In this document: one piece after another, positions 24,963 through 32,819 of the stretch
How positions within the stretch are numbered: position 1 is the stretch's first letter
How the letters are laid out: the number at the start of each line of letters is the position of its first letter
From: UBA7703 sp034926785
GTDB lineage: Bacteria; Bacillota; Clostridia; Christensenellales; CAG-138
Direction: 5' to 3'
Assembly: GCA_034926785.1 (NCBI GenBank)
Contig: JAYFQU010000058.1
Span: forward strand, 1-34,583
DNA length: 34,583 bases
Notes under the pieces: generated by a model
What the model saw: only the letters and a program-made list of their open reading frames with translations
Database searches by the model: none
Told to the model about the DNA's origin: nothing
Program-made: the position numbers and the translations under genes

Positions 24963-27485
24963 TCAGGACGAACAGGCGGAGCAATCCTCTACCTCAAGGC
25001 TCTTGCTGCGCACATAATAAACGGTTTTGACGCCTTGTTCAAAGGCGAGGATATACAGCCCAAGCACCTGACGGAAGGTGAACTCGTTGGTGATGTAGAA
25101 GTTCATGCTCTGCGCCTGGTCGATATGCCGCTGGCGCACACCCGCCGCGCGGATGGACCAGGTCTGGTCGATCTGGTGCGCACTCTTGTAGTACCAGAAG
25201 GTATCCAGCGAGAGGTCCGGCGCAACGCGGGGGATCAGGCCGTTTTTCTTTTCCTCCAGGAAGTAGCGGTTCATGACGGGGTCGATGCCCGCCGTCGTGC
25301 CCGCGATGATGCTTGTGCTGCTGGTTGGCGCGATGGCGAGGAGCCAGCCGTTTCGCATACCCTGCCGCGCCACCTTTTTCGCGAGCTCCTGCCAGCGCGG
25401 GGAACCATAATTCCGCTTGTGAAAATACGCGCCCGTCTGCCAGTCGCTGCCCTCAAAGTAGGCATAGCCGCCCTTATCCGCGGCAACATCCGCGCTTGCC
25501 GAAATCGCGGCGTAGTTGATCCGCTCAAACACCGAATCGACAAACTTCAGGTGCGCCTCGCTCTCCCAGCTGATGCGGTTCTTCGCGAGCATGTGATGAT
25601 AGCCGCTGACCCCCAGCCCGATCGGGCGATATTTGAGATTGTTCACCTTCGCATACGGCACGGGGAAAAAGTTGAGGTCAATGACGTTATCCAGCGCGCG
25701 GACCACATAGCCCGTCAGCGTCTCCAGCTCTTCGCCGCCCAGGTCGATCTGCCCCAGCGAGAGACTCGCGAGGTTGCAGACCACAAAGTCGCCCGGCTTG
25801 GTGGTGGTGACGATGACGGTCTCGCCGTCTACGCCGACGATCTCCTGACTCACGTCCGAAATGCCGCTCATGTTCTGCGCAATCTCCGTGCAGAGATTGC
25901 TGCAATAGATCATGCCCTTGTGGTGGTTCGGGTTTGCGCGGTTTACCGTATCCCGGTTGAAGACAAAAGGCGTTCCGGTCTCGATTGCGCTCTTGAGGAT
26001 CATGCGCACGAGCTCCTTGATCGGAATCACGCGCTTTTCGATGCGGCCGTCGGCGACGCAGTCGCGGTAGCGCGTCTCCCACTCCTCGCCCCAGAAGTCC
26101 TCCAGACAATATCCCTTCACGGCGGAGATGTCATGCGGGCACATAAGATACCAGCTGCCCTCGATGTTGTCCCGCACGGTCTTCCAGAAGAGATCGGGAT
26201 AGCACACGGCGGGGAAGACGTCGTGCGCCTTCATGCGGTCATCCCCGTTGTTGGTGCGAATCTGTAAAAACTCCGGCAAATCCTTGTGCCAAACATCCAG
26301 ATAGACCGCAACCGCGCCCTGCCGCACGCCGAGCTGATCGACCGCGACGGCGGTGTCGTTTGCGAGGCGAATCCAGCGGATCACGCCGCCCGCCGCGCCC
26401 TCGAACCCGCGGATGGCGCTGCCCTTCGCGCGCACCTTGCCGAAATAGAGCCCCATACCGCCGCCATATTTGCTCACCTGCGCAAAGTTGTTGATGCTGC
26501 GGTAGATGCCGGTCAGGCTGTCCGGGACGGTGTCGATAAAGCAGCTGGAGAGCTGATGAAACGGCTTTCTCGCGTTGGCGAGCGTCGGGGTCGCCATGGT
26601 CACCTTGAGCGAGCTGAGCATTTCATAAAACCGCCGCACCCAGACGAGGCGATCCCTCGTCTCCGGCATAGCGAGATGCAGCGCGATACCGAGATACATC
26701 TCTTGCGGCGTCTCCAGCGGCTGACCCTTGTGGCTGCGGATGACATAGCGCCGCAGCAGCAGCTCCAGACCCGAATAGGTGAGCTTTTCGTCGTTTGCCT
26801 GGTTTAGAAATGCCGCCGCCTCGTCAAGCTCCGCGTCGGTATAATTTTCTAATATATATGTTCCATAGAGTCCGCGCTCGGCCAGGTAGCGCACCTTGCC
26901 GGAAAAGTTCGCAAGGTGCAGTTCGCTGAGCGCATGGTTCAAATCATGCCGGAAGTCATGCATCAGCAGACGCGCGGCGATAAACTCCCAGCCGGGCGCT
27001 TCCTGCGTGGTCAGCTCCGCCGCTGCGCGGACGAGCACCGCGCGTTTTGCCCCCTCGCCCATCTCAGGCTTGAGGAACGAGCGGAATTTTTCGTCCAGCC
27101 GCGAGAGCTCATAGCTTTCATGCGGATAGTCCTTTTGTATCTTGGAGAGCACGGGCTCCAGCGCGTCGCAGTCGGCAAAGAGTTCGCAGATGCTGCGCCT
27201 CTGCCAGCGCATGCGCGTGCGCTCGCTGCGGTAGAGAATATAGCTCTTGCTTTGGGCGTAGTAGCCCTGCTGCATGAGCGTTTCTTCCACAAGATCCTGA
27301 ATCTGTTCCACCTGCACCGGAGGAACCAGCTTCCGCATACGCTCTTCCACCGCGCCGGTAATCTCGTCCAGCGCGGCCTCGGCGATCTCCGCCTGCGTGC
27401 TGAGAAACGCCTTTCGTATCGCATTTGAAATTTTATTGCGATCGTAGGCTTCCGCCTGACCGCTTCGTTTGATGATCTCCATCAT
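24963..27485 (-). CDS. nrdA: Class I ribonucleotide reductase, large (catalytic) subunit
   Basis: 840 residues from the start at 27485 (27482 is equally possible); the frame continues to 27608 but the extra part is promoter region. An N-terminal ATP-cone (about 1-90, EIIKRSGQAEAYDRNKIS) gives allosteric control by ATP/dATP. The catalytic set is present: a cysteine in QLSSCFIDTVPDS, the N-x-C-x-E triad in SNLCTEI, and the second redox cysteine in VVCNLASLSL. IAPTSSTS is the phosphate-binding loop. The C-terminal CSACSS is the mobile pair reduced by thioredoxin. It reduces NDPs to dNDPs with NrdB. Confidence 0.96.
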   Translation of the reverse strand: MMEIIKRSGQAEAYDRNKISNAIRKAFLSTQAEIAEAALDEITGAVEERMRKLVPPVQVEQIQDLVEETLMQQGYYAQSKSYILYRSERTRMRWQRRSICELFADCDALEPVLSKIQKDYPHESYELSRLDEKFRSFLKPEMGEGAKRAVLVRAAAELTTQEAPGWEFIAARLLMHDFRHDLNHALSELHLANFSGKVRYLAERGLYGTYILENYTDAELDEAAAFLNQANDEKLTYSGLELLLRRYVIRSHKGQPLETPQEMYLGIALHLAMPETRDRLVWVRRFYEMLSSLKVTMATPTLANARKPFHQLSSCFIDTVPDSLTGIYRSINNFAQVSKYGGGMGLYFGKVRAKGSAIRGFEGAAGGVIRWIRLANDTAVAVDQLGVRQGAVAVYLDVWHKDLPEFLQIRTNNGDDRMKAHDVFPAVCYPDLFWKTVRDNIEGSWYLMCPHDISAVKGYCLEDFWGEEWETRYRDCVADGRIEKRVIPIKELVRMILKSAIETGTPFVFNRDTVNRANPNHHKGMIYCSNLCTEIAQNMSGISDVSQEIVGVDGETVIVTTTKPGDFVVCNLASLSLGQIDLGGEELETLTGYVVRALDNVIDLNFFPVPYAKVNNLKYRPIGLGVSGYHHMLAKNRISWESEAHLKFVDSVFERINYAAISASADVAADKGGYAYFEGSDWQTGAYFHKRNYGSPRWQELAKKVARQGMRNGWLLAIAPTSSTSIIAGTTAGIDPVMNRYFLEEKKNGLIPRVAPDLSLDTFWYYKSAHQIDQTWSIRAAGVRQRHIDQAQSMNFYITNEFTFRQVLGLYILAFEQGVKTVYYVRSKSLEVEDCSACSS

Positions 27486-27840
27486 TTTGGTATACACGCC
27501 CCCGATTGACCAGTATTTGTTGAGAGAAACAGCCCGCCTGCAACCGCGGAAAAAACGGTGTATGACAACAATAAATCTGTTATAAAGCGCAACAGATAGT
27601 GTCCACAATTGATACTAACACAAGATGTTGCGAATCGCAATGACGAGAGGGCGTAGAGCGGCGCAGGCTTTATCGGCATCAATTACAGGCCGGGCGATAT
27701 TTTGGGTACGCAAAAAGCAACAGATGCGGGCTGTTTTGAGAATCTTGCAATTAGGAGAACGATGATGCAGAAAGAAGAAGATAAAATGTTTACAAAACGG
27801 CCATTCGGGAAGGGGAGCAAACCGGAAATACGGGTTGGTT
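27486..27840 (-). other. Upstream region of nrdA
   Basis: About 355 nt without a gene. A possible minus-strand promoter is TTGTGG (27608-27603), 18-nt spacer, TATAAC (27584-27579). A half-match to an NrdR box overlaps the spacer but is not convincing. The part near 27750-27840 is AT-rich and featureless. Confidence 0.4.
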
Positions 27841-28287
27841 CTATAGCAGCGCCATAAGATCATCCTGCTCGCTAAGAATGGTGAGTCCGTCATTCTTCAA
27901 CATCGCCGCCGTTATCCCGTCGCCGGGGATGAGTCGCTCGGAGAAGGTTCCATCATAGATTTGCCCGCTTCCGCAGGACGGGCTGTTTGACTTGAGAACC
28001 GCAATCCGGCAGCCGAAGAGCCGGGATAGTCGAAGGGTCTCCTGCGCGCCTCTGGCAAACGCGGCGGTGAAGTCCCGCTCGTCCCGCGTGATTACGCGCG
28101 CGCCATATCGCTCGGCGGAGGGGCGCGGCGTTGGCAGGCCGCCGAGCTGCTCCGGGCAGACGGGGATGAATGCATGCGTCTTTGCAAGCGCAAGCAGACG
28201 CTCGTCGGCCTTGCCCGTGCCGTCATAACGGCAGGGTAGGCCGAGCAAACATGCGCTGACCAATATGGAGGAAGAATCGGTTGGCAT
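27841..28287 (-). CDS. DUF523 family protein
   Basis: 148 residues, usual length. The family pattern is clear: ILVSACLLGLPCRYDG at the N-terminus, then PVCPEQLGGLPTPRP, then VLKSNSPSCGSGQIYDG. The conserved cysteines suggest metal or Fe-S binding, but the function is unknown. The start at 28287 follows GAGG nine bases upstream; the frame is open to 28392 but includes the likely regulatory region. Confidence 0.88.
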   Translation of the reverse strand: MPTDSSSILVSACLLGLPCRYDGTGKADERLLALAKTHAFIPVCPEQLGGLPTPRPSAERYGARVITRDERDFTAAFARGAQETLRLSRLFGCRIAVLKSNSPSCGSGQIYDGTFSERLIPGDGITAAMLKNDGLTILSEQDDLMALL

Positions 28288-28593
28288 ATCGAGGCACCTC
28301 GTGTACGGTACGCTCATTCGCGCGCCGCGGGCGGACAATTGAAGGGGACTGACGTGGCCGCGCGACACACGGCAAGGTATACGAAAGAACAAAACACCAC
28401 GCAGGGTAATTTTTCTAAACAGAAAGTGGCGCGCTTGCTAGACAAATGGAACCCGAAACAGAAACACCACGCGTGGTAAATTAGTGGTTTCCGCCGGTAA
28501 ACGAACGCGGGATCGGCATACATATTGAGCCCGCCCGCAGGCTCCCGCGAAAGCAACGGCGTGCCGAGAGCGATTCGGACTGCCGTGCAAACG
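28288..28593. promoter_or_regulatory. Intergenic region with a repeated dyad
   Basis: No gene seen. It holds the perfect palindrome ACCACGCGTGGT (28466-28477) and a near copy, ACCACGCAGGGT (28396-28407), exactly 70 nt away in the same orientation. Both are followed by TAA and AT-rich sequence and preceded by AAAC/GAAAC. They could be tandem operators for the DUF523 gene (minus strand). Confidence 0.45.
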
Positions 28594-28794
28594 CTATGCG
28601 CCGGTGATCTTCTGATGCTTGTAGACCTTTGTCAATTCACCGCCAATCACCTTTCCGGTGATTGAGCCGCGGCGGATGATGCCGACCATGCCGTCGATGC
28701 TGTCAAGACGGCGCTTCAGCCGCAGCCGGATCACGATCAGCACCGTGAGCGCGATGAGGAGGATGCCGATGAGTACATTCAGCCAGGGATTCAT
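28594..28794 (-). CDS. Small single-pass membrane protein
   Basis: 66 residues: one N-terminal membrane helix (VLIGILLIALTVLIVIRL) and a basic cytoplasmic-type tail. The ATG overlaps the stop of the upstream surface-protein gene (ATGA) and GGAGG lies inside that gene's last codons, so the two are translationally coupled. I do not recognise the family. The tight coupling suggests it works with the surface protein. Confidence 0.75.
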   Translation of the reverse strand: MNPWLNVLIGILLIALTVLIVIRLRLKRRLDSIDGMVGIIRRGSITGKVIGGELTKVYKHQKITGA

Positions 28795-30008
28795 CGTCTC
28801 ACCCTCCGTGCCGCAGCTTTCTTCAACTGATACCAGTTAAGCACCTTGATGTCCCCGGCAATGGCGAATGCCTGCGTCGCGACAAGCCCCCCGAGCGTAC
28901 TTGCAACCGCGGCCTGTGCGGCCACGACGCCGGCGCCGGTGTCCCCGGGATTGGTCTGCGGCGGCGGGGAATTCTCGTCCGTCTGCTCCAGCACCTGAAT
29001 CTGCGATAGGGTGGGCGTCGGTGTTTCGGGCGCCAGAGTCGGTGTAACGGTGGGCTGCGGTGATTCGGAGGCGGGGGAAACGCTGATCATCGGGGTGGGG
29101 GTGCTTCCGGCGGAGGGGGTATAGGCGCGCCAACGCCAATATCCCGTGAAGACGAGGTCGGAATTACCGATGGTCTGGCTGGTGCTGTCCCAGCCGGAGA
29201 AGCGCCAGGTTCCGCCTTTATCCTCGACCGAGTGATAGGAGCCAGGCACGGTGAATACATCGCCTTCGACGCCGCTGGTATCAGCGGGCAGCTTGGAGAG
29301 CACCGATGCGGGAAGCGGATGTCCGCTTGCCGTGCTGGCAAAGTGATACGTAACCGAATAAACCGGAAGCGCCGTCCAAACCCAGCCACCGTAGAAGGAT
29401 ACGTCCGAGGTGTCTACGACTGCGCTCTCGGGCGACCAACCGGAAAAGGACCAGACGCCCGCGCCGTCCCGAACGGTATGGAAAGGGGCGTCCGGCGTGA
29501 CGGAGTCGCCGGAGAAAGCATGCGCTGAGGCGGGCTGCTGGGCGAGCACGTCGGGCGGAAGACTCATGGCTGGGGTATTGCTCACAAAAAAGTAGGATAC
29601 GGTGCGGGAATTGTCCTCGACAAATACGCGAAAGGTGACCACCGAAGGGACGGCCAGGGTGACGGCGGGCAGGGTGACCGAAACGGTATAGCCGGAAGAA
29701 CTCGCCGCCGCGGTCAGATTGGAGAAATCGACGGCGTAGCCGGAGGTGACGGAGTTCCATGTGGCGCGATCATAAAACTCAAACGCGGAAGCGCTGAGGA
29801 TCTCGCTCTCCAGTTGGGAGCGGCTTTTGGTGGAAAACTCGCTGAGCGAAACGGTGACATCGTGCGCGCGGAGGCAATAGTCGTTTGTATCCGTATGGTT
29901 GTCGTTGGCCATGCCGCTTGCGGCGAGCGAGGAGGCGGGCGCGAATAGGCACGCCAGTAGCATTACCAGCAGCATGGCGGCTATTCGGATCGGTTTGAAC
30001 CGTTTCAT
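28791..30008 (-). CDS. Secreted protein with two SHIRT-like repeats
   Basis: 405 residues from the start at 30008, chosen for GGAG just upstream. Signal peptide 1-30 (IAAMLLVMLLACLFAPASSLAA). Residues 45-130 are a beta-rich region I cannot assign. Two repeats follow (about 136-210 and 216-293), each running from a VSY/VTYHF strand through P-x-VL-x-x-P and a WSFSGW/WRFSGW turn. They resemble the SHIRT or InlB-type domains of Gram-positive surface adhesins. A Pro/Thr/Ser stalk (297-355) leads to a hydrophobic segment (359-384) and a basic tail (KKAAARRVRR). There is no LPXTG motif; anchoring by the membrane segment is likely. The gene lies between a broken response regulator and the small membrane protein. 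Confidence 0.75.
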   Translation of the reverse strand: MKRFKPIRIAAMLLVMLLACLFAPASSLAASGMANDNHTDTNDYCLRAHDVTVSLSEFSTKSRSQLESEILSASAFEFYDRATWNSVTSGYAVDFSNLTAAASSSGYTVSVTLPAVTLAVPSVVTFRVFVEDNSRTVSYFFVSNTPAMSLPPDVLAQQPASAHAFSGDSVTPDAPFHTVRDGAGVWSFSGWSPESAVVDTSDVSFYGGWVWTALPVYSVTYHFASTASGHPLPASVLSKLPADTSGVEGDVFTVPGSYHSVEDKGGTWRFSGWDSTSQTIGNSDLVFTGYWRWRAYTPSAGSTPTPMISVSPASESPQPTVTPTLAPETPTPTLSQIQVLEQTDENSPPPQTNPGDTGAGVVAAQAAVASTLGGLVATQAFAIAGDIKVLNWYQLKKAAARRVRR

Positions 30009-30058
30009 ATCGCGCTCCTCGCGTTTTCGCTTACAGATCAATCCGGCGGCGACCGGGC

Positions 30059-30766
30059 TCAGCCCGCCGCGCCGATGTTCTTGAGACTCTCGGCATAATA
30101 TCGTTTGCCGATGGGGAGTTCCTCTCCGGTGTCCAGCAACACACGGGTACTGTCTATCGAGCGGATGTATTGCTTATTCACCAGAAAAGACTTATGCGTG
30201 CGGATAAATCCTTTGTTAAAAAGCTGTTCCTCCATACGCATCATGGTGGAGTAAAACTCAAAGCATTCCTACCCATAATAAACGGTGACAATGCGCTGCT
30301 GAATCTCAAAATACCGGATGGAGTTTACGGGCACACAGCGGCTCTCGCCCGCGCAGGTCAGGACCAGAACCTCACTCTCCCGCTTCTGCGCCCGCTCCAC
30401 CGCGCGGAGAAAAATCTCCTCAAACTTATCGGCGGGGGTTTGATCCTTCACCACATAATGCAAAGCATTTACATCATATCCGGCGATGGCATAGTCCCTG
30501 GAGACGGTAAAAAACACGATGTCTCCGGGGAAACCAAGCGCTCTAAGCCGCTTTGCGGTCTCAAGACCGTCCGGCCCGGGCATGCGGATATCCAGATAGA
30601 TGAGGTCAACGGAGGAAAACGCATCCTCCGCCTCAAACAGCAGCGCTTCTCCGGAAGGGAATGTTTTGATGTTTGCATGTATGCCATGCCGCTCTGCAAG
30701 GCGGAGCAGCGTCTTTCGGCAAAGGGACGAATGCTCCTTGCTATCGTCGCAGATGAAGATATTCAT
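30059..30766 (-). pseudogene. LytTR-type response regulator interrupted by an amber codon
   Basis: Read through, this is a 235-residue AgrA/LytR-type regulator, the normal length. The receiver has acidic pair D7-D8, phospho-acceptor D59 (LIYLDIRMPG), T87 and a conserved lysine (YVVKDQ). The LytTR DNA-binding domain runs from ESEVLVLTC to the end. Codon 166 is TAG (30271-30269), splitting VTVYYG from ECFEFYSTMMRMEEQLF in the same frame; the second half continues GFIRTHKSFLVNKQYI without any other lesion. This is a single nonsense mutation, a sequencing error or a suppressed stop. Without the second half DNA binding should be lost. No histidine kinase lies nearby. It lies just upstream of the surface-protein gene (51 nt). 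Confidence 0.88.
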
Positions 30767-30772
30767 CGCCAG

Positions 30773-30865
30773 TTACGCCCCATTCCGAGCGTGCCGATTT
30801 GCGCGGGTGCGGCGACTGAGCCTCCGCCGATTCGAACACTTGCCTTTATTTGCATAATAGCTCAT
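30773..30865 (-). CDS. Candidate 30-residue Arg-rich peptide
   Basis: A short ORF (ATG 30865, TAA 30775-30773) with a good ribosome site GGAAAGG five bases upstream. It ends six bases before the response regulator ATG. The peptide starts MSYYANKGKCSNRRRL and contains nine arginines. It may be a leader peptide coupled to the regulator, or chance. No homologue is known to me. Confidence 0.35.
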   Translation of the reverse strand: MSYYANKGKCSNRRRLSRRTRANRHARNGA

Positions 30866-31204
30866 GACTAACCTTTCCGATGATGCATGTCATAAAACGC
30901 GGTTTTCATGTCAAGAATCGTTTGGAATCCATGAAAACAATTGCCTTGTTTGATCGATTGCGCAAGGAAAACGCGAAATATTACTTCTTATTATACATGT
31001 TGCAGGCACTGTTTCAAAATGGTTTTCAAAGATTTTATGGCAAACAAAGCCATTGTGAAACTCATTTTGAATCATTAAAAAGAGCGTTTGTTACATGATT
31101 CGCGTACCGGATCCCGCGCTGCCCTATGATAGGGACATCAGAAAAAAAATATACGATTCTATCGATAGCGGATCGATAGAAGCCGTGGGGGAGAGGAAGG
31201 CGAC
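30866..31204 (+). other. AT-rich island with a long stem-loop
   Basis: Clearly more AT-rich than the rest of the window at 30880-31110. A 72-codon frame (30880-31098) has no ribosome site and I do not call it. It contains an extended stem: 31013-31028 pairs with 31056-31071 (14 of 16 complementary plus one wobble), enclosing a second hairpin ATGGC/GCCAT (31037-31053). It may be an RNA, or a relic of a mobile element. Confidence 0.45.
31158..31180. promoter_or_regulatory. Perfect inverted repeat before the second diguanylate cyclase
   Basis: TCTATCGAT (31158-31166), 5-nt spacer, ATCGATAGA (31172-31180), 24 nt before the ATG. It can be a protein operator or an mRNA hairpin just upstream of the ribosome site (GGGGGAGAGGAAGG). 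Confidence 0.6.
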
Positions 31205-32086
31205 ATGTTGAAATTTGATCATCTTGAGGATGCGATCTCGAAAGCTTCGTTCTTAAGAGAGTTTTGCTTCGGCGTTCGGATGATTGACAATCAGGACGGA
31301 GCCGTGCTCTATTCCTCCCTGGCGGAAAGCGGCGAGGATTTTGCGCCCGGTGAGCGTACGCCGGCGCATGAGGGTGATCACTACGGCGCCGCGCAAACGG
31401 AAGGCGGGAGAACGATTCGCGTTGGGCGAAATCAGGCCGCCTATGAAATCACAAGCGTACCGGTTATCATCGGTGATCGAGATTGCATGCTGGAGATGAT
31501 ACAGCCCTACCGGCGCGTCATCTCCGCCGTGACCGGCGCACCGATGCAGTCGTTCGACGGGGAGGAGTATCTTTCTAGCACCATTGGCGGCATGCTTTTA
31601 AAAGACACGCTCACGGGTCTGTATAACCGCCGTTATATTGACGAATACCTGCCCGGGGCAATCAGCGCCGCCTGCGACCGGGGCATGCCGCTTTCGCTGA
31701 TCTTTGCGGATATCGACCAGTTTAAGCTCGTCAACGACCGATACGGCCATGTCGCCGGAGATCTCGTGCTGCAGCATATCGCCGGACTTTTGAAAAAGAG
31801 CATTCGTCGAACGGATAGCTGGGTGGCGCGCTATGGCGGAGATGAGTTCATCATCTGTCTGCCGGGGGTAGAAAACACGGCGGCGCACCGCATCGCCAAC
31901 CGCATTCGCGTGGCTGTTATGAATGAACGGTTTCCTCTGGTAAGCGGCTCGATCAGCCTCACCTGCAGCTTTGGCGTGCATACCGTGGGCAAGAGCGATT
32001 TTCAGCTCTCGGCATTAATGCTGTTGCACCGGGCGGATGAAAAGCTCTATCAAGCAAAGCGAGCCGGCAGAAATAAGGTTTTTTAA
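31205..32086 (+). CDS. Soluble diguanylate cyclase (GGDEF)
   Basis: 293 residues, no membrane segment. Residues 1-110 look like a small PAS-like or other sensory fold (FGVRMIDNQDGAVLYSS, then YEITSVPVIIGDRDCMLEMI). The GGDEF domain follows (DTLTGLYNRRY at 134-144, YGGDEF with GGDEF at 211-215). An RxxD (R201-D204) is present but sits six residues before GGDEF instead of five, so the inhibitory site may be imperfect. It should make c-di-GMP in the cytosol in response to an unknown signal. A very strong ribosome site precedes the start. Confidence 0.92.
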   Translation: MLKFDHLEDAISKASFLREFCFGVRMIDNQDGAVLYSSLAESGEDFAPGERTPAHEGDHYGAAQTEGGRTIRVGRNQAAYEITSVPVIIGDRDCMLEMIQPYRRVISAVTGAPMQSFDGEEYLSSTIGGMLLKDTLTGLYNRRYIDEYLPGAISAACDRGMPLSLIFADIDQFKLVNDRYGHVAGDLVLQHIAGLLKKSIRRTDSWVARYGGDEFIICLPGVENTAAHRIANRIRVAVMNERFPLVSGSISLTCSFGVHTVGKSDFQLSALMLLHRADEKLYQAKRAGRNKVF

Positions 32087-32406
32087 GCGTCTCTCCTCGT
32101 GGATGGGCGGGTCTGCGGGCACAGACCCGCCCATTCACCACATTGGGTTTCTCCTTCCGACCATCGTTCAAATGCGTCAAATCCGCGCCATGTGCCATGG
32201 CGCGGATTTGGCTTTTGGGGTGATGTTCTTTTACGGCCCAGGTGGCTTAGCGCGCGTTTCTAAAAGCGTGACTGCATGCATCCGGTATCCTTTTTATCGC
32301 TTTTTTGACACTACAACCTTGAAATAGCGCTGCTATTCCGGCTTTTTTACTCAAAGCGGTATAAAAATCCACTCGGTCTGCGCTTGCCGCATGTTAGAAA
32401 CACACT
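32087..32406 (+). other. Intergenic region with two strong hairpins
   Basis: No gene seen. Hairpin 1: 13-bp perfect stem at 32103-32115/32122-32134 (ATGGGCGGGTCTG) with no T-run. Hairpin 2: 15-bp perfect stem at 32178-32192/32196-32210 (CAAATCCGCGCCATG) with a 3-nt loop, followed by GCTTTT. Hairpin 2 probably terminates the GGDEF gene. The rest is AT-rich with several short T-runs. Confidence 0.6.
32178..32216 (+). terminator. Probable terminator of the second GGDEF gene
   Basis: 15-bp perfect stem with 3-nt loop, then GCTTTT. The T-tract is short, so termination strength is uncertain. Confidence 0.6.
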
Positions 32407-32748
32407 CTAGTTCGGAAACACGACGGTAAGCAGCATTTTAAACGGTTCCGCTGCAAGCAGCGCGTGCGGCACGCCGGCGGGCATGACGATGCTTTGTCCT
32501 GCGGTGAGCGTGTGCTCGGCGCCACCGACGGTGATCCGCGCCGTTCCGTCGAAGACCTGCACCATCGCGTCGCCCTTGGATTCGTGCGAGCTGATCTCCT
32601 CGCCCGTATCAAAGGCGAACAGCGTGAGACTCACGGACTTGTTCTGCGCGAGAGTGCGGCTGACGATCTGCCCCGGTTGGTAGACAACGAGTGCATCGAG
32701 CGCGAGCGGGGTTGCGAGATCGATATTCTTGAGAATCTTGTTTGCCAT
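32407..32748 (-). CDS. Cupin-domain protein
   Basis: 113 residues from the start at 32748, chosen for AGGAGGG eight bases upstream. An ATG at 32823 in the same frame overlaps the stop of the previous gene (ATGA) and would add 25 residues. The fold is a single cupin barrel: ISSHESKGDAMVQVFDGTA is the first metal motif (H, E and D present) and IVMPAGVPHALLA the second. The substrate is unknown; small cupins of this kind often follow hemerythrin-type genes in Clostridia. Confidence 0.85.
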   Translation of the reverse strand: MANKILKNIDLATPLALDALVVYQPGQIVSRTLAQNKSVSLTLFAFDTGEEISSHESKGDAMVQVFDGTARITVGGAEHTLTAGQSIVMPAGVPHALLAAEPFKMLLTVVFPN

Positions 32749-32819
32749 AGTATTGCCCTCCTTTGGCATCGTTGATCTTGCCTTGTTCAGCGTGACTTTT
32801 GTGAATCCTTCCGGTTTCT

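Noticed and set aside
25035..26267. 410-codon open frame on the plus strand opposite nrdA
   Set aside because: Antisense shadow of nrdA with the same low-complexity composition.
27587..27602. Possible NrdR box upstream of nrdA (minus strand ACACTATCTGTTGCGC)
   Set aside because: Only the left half fits the consensus and the second box at the usual spacing is missing; the nearest candidate matches poorly.
30269..30271. Amber codon as pyrrolysine or genome-wide recoding
   Set aside because: TAG ends several intact genes in the window, and the position in a LytTR domain does not call for a special residue.
30880..31098. 72-codon plus-strand ORF in the AT-rich island
   Set aside because: No ribosome site, no recognisable domain, and it runs through the long stem-loop.
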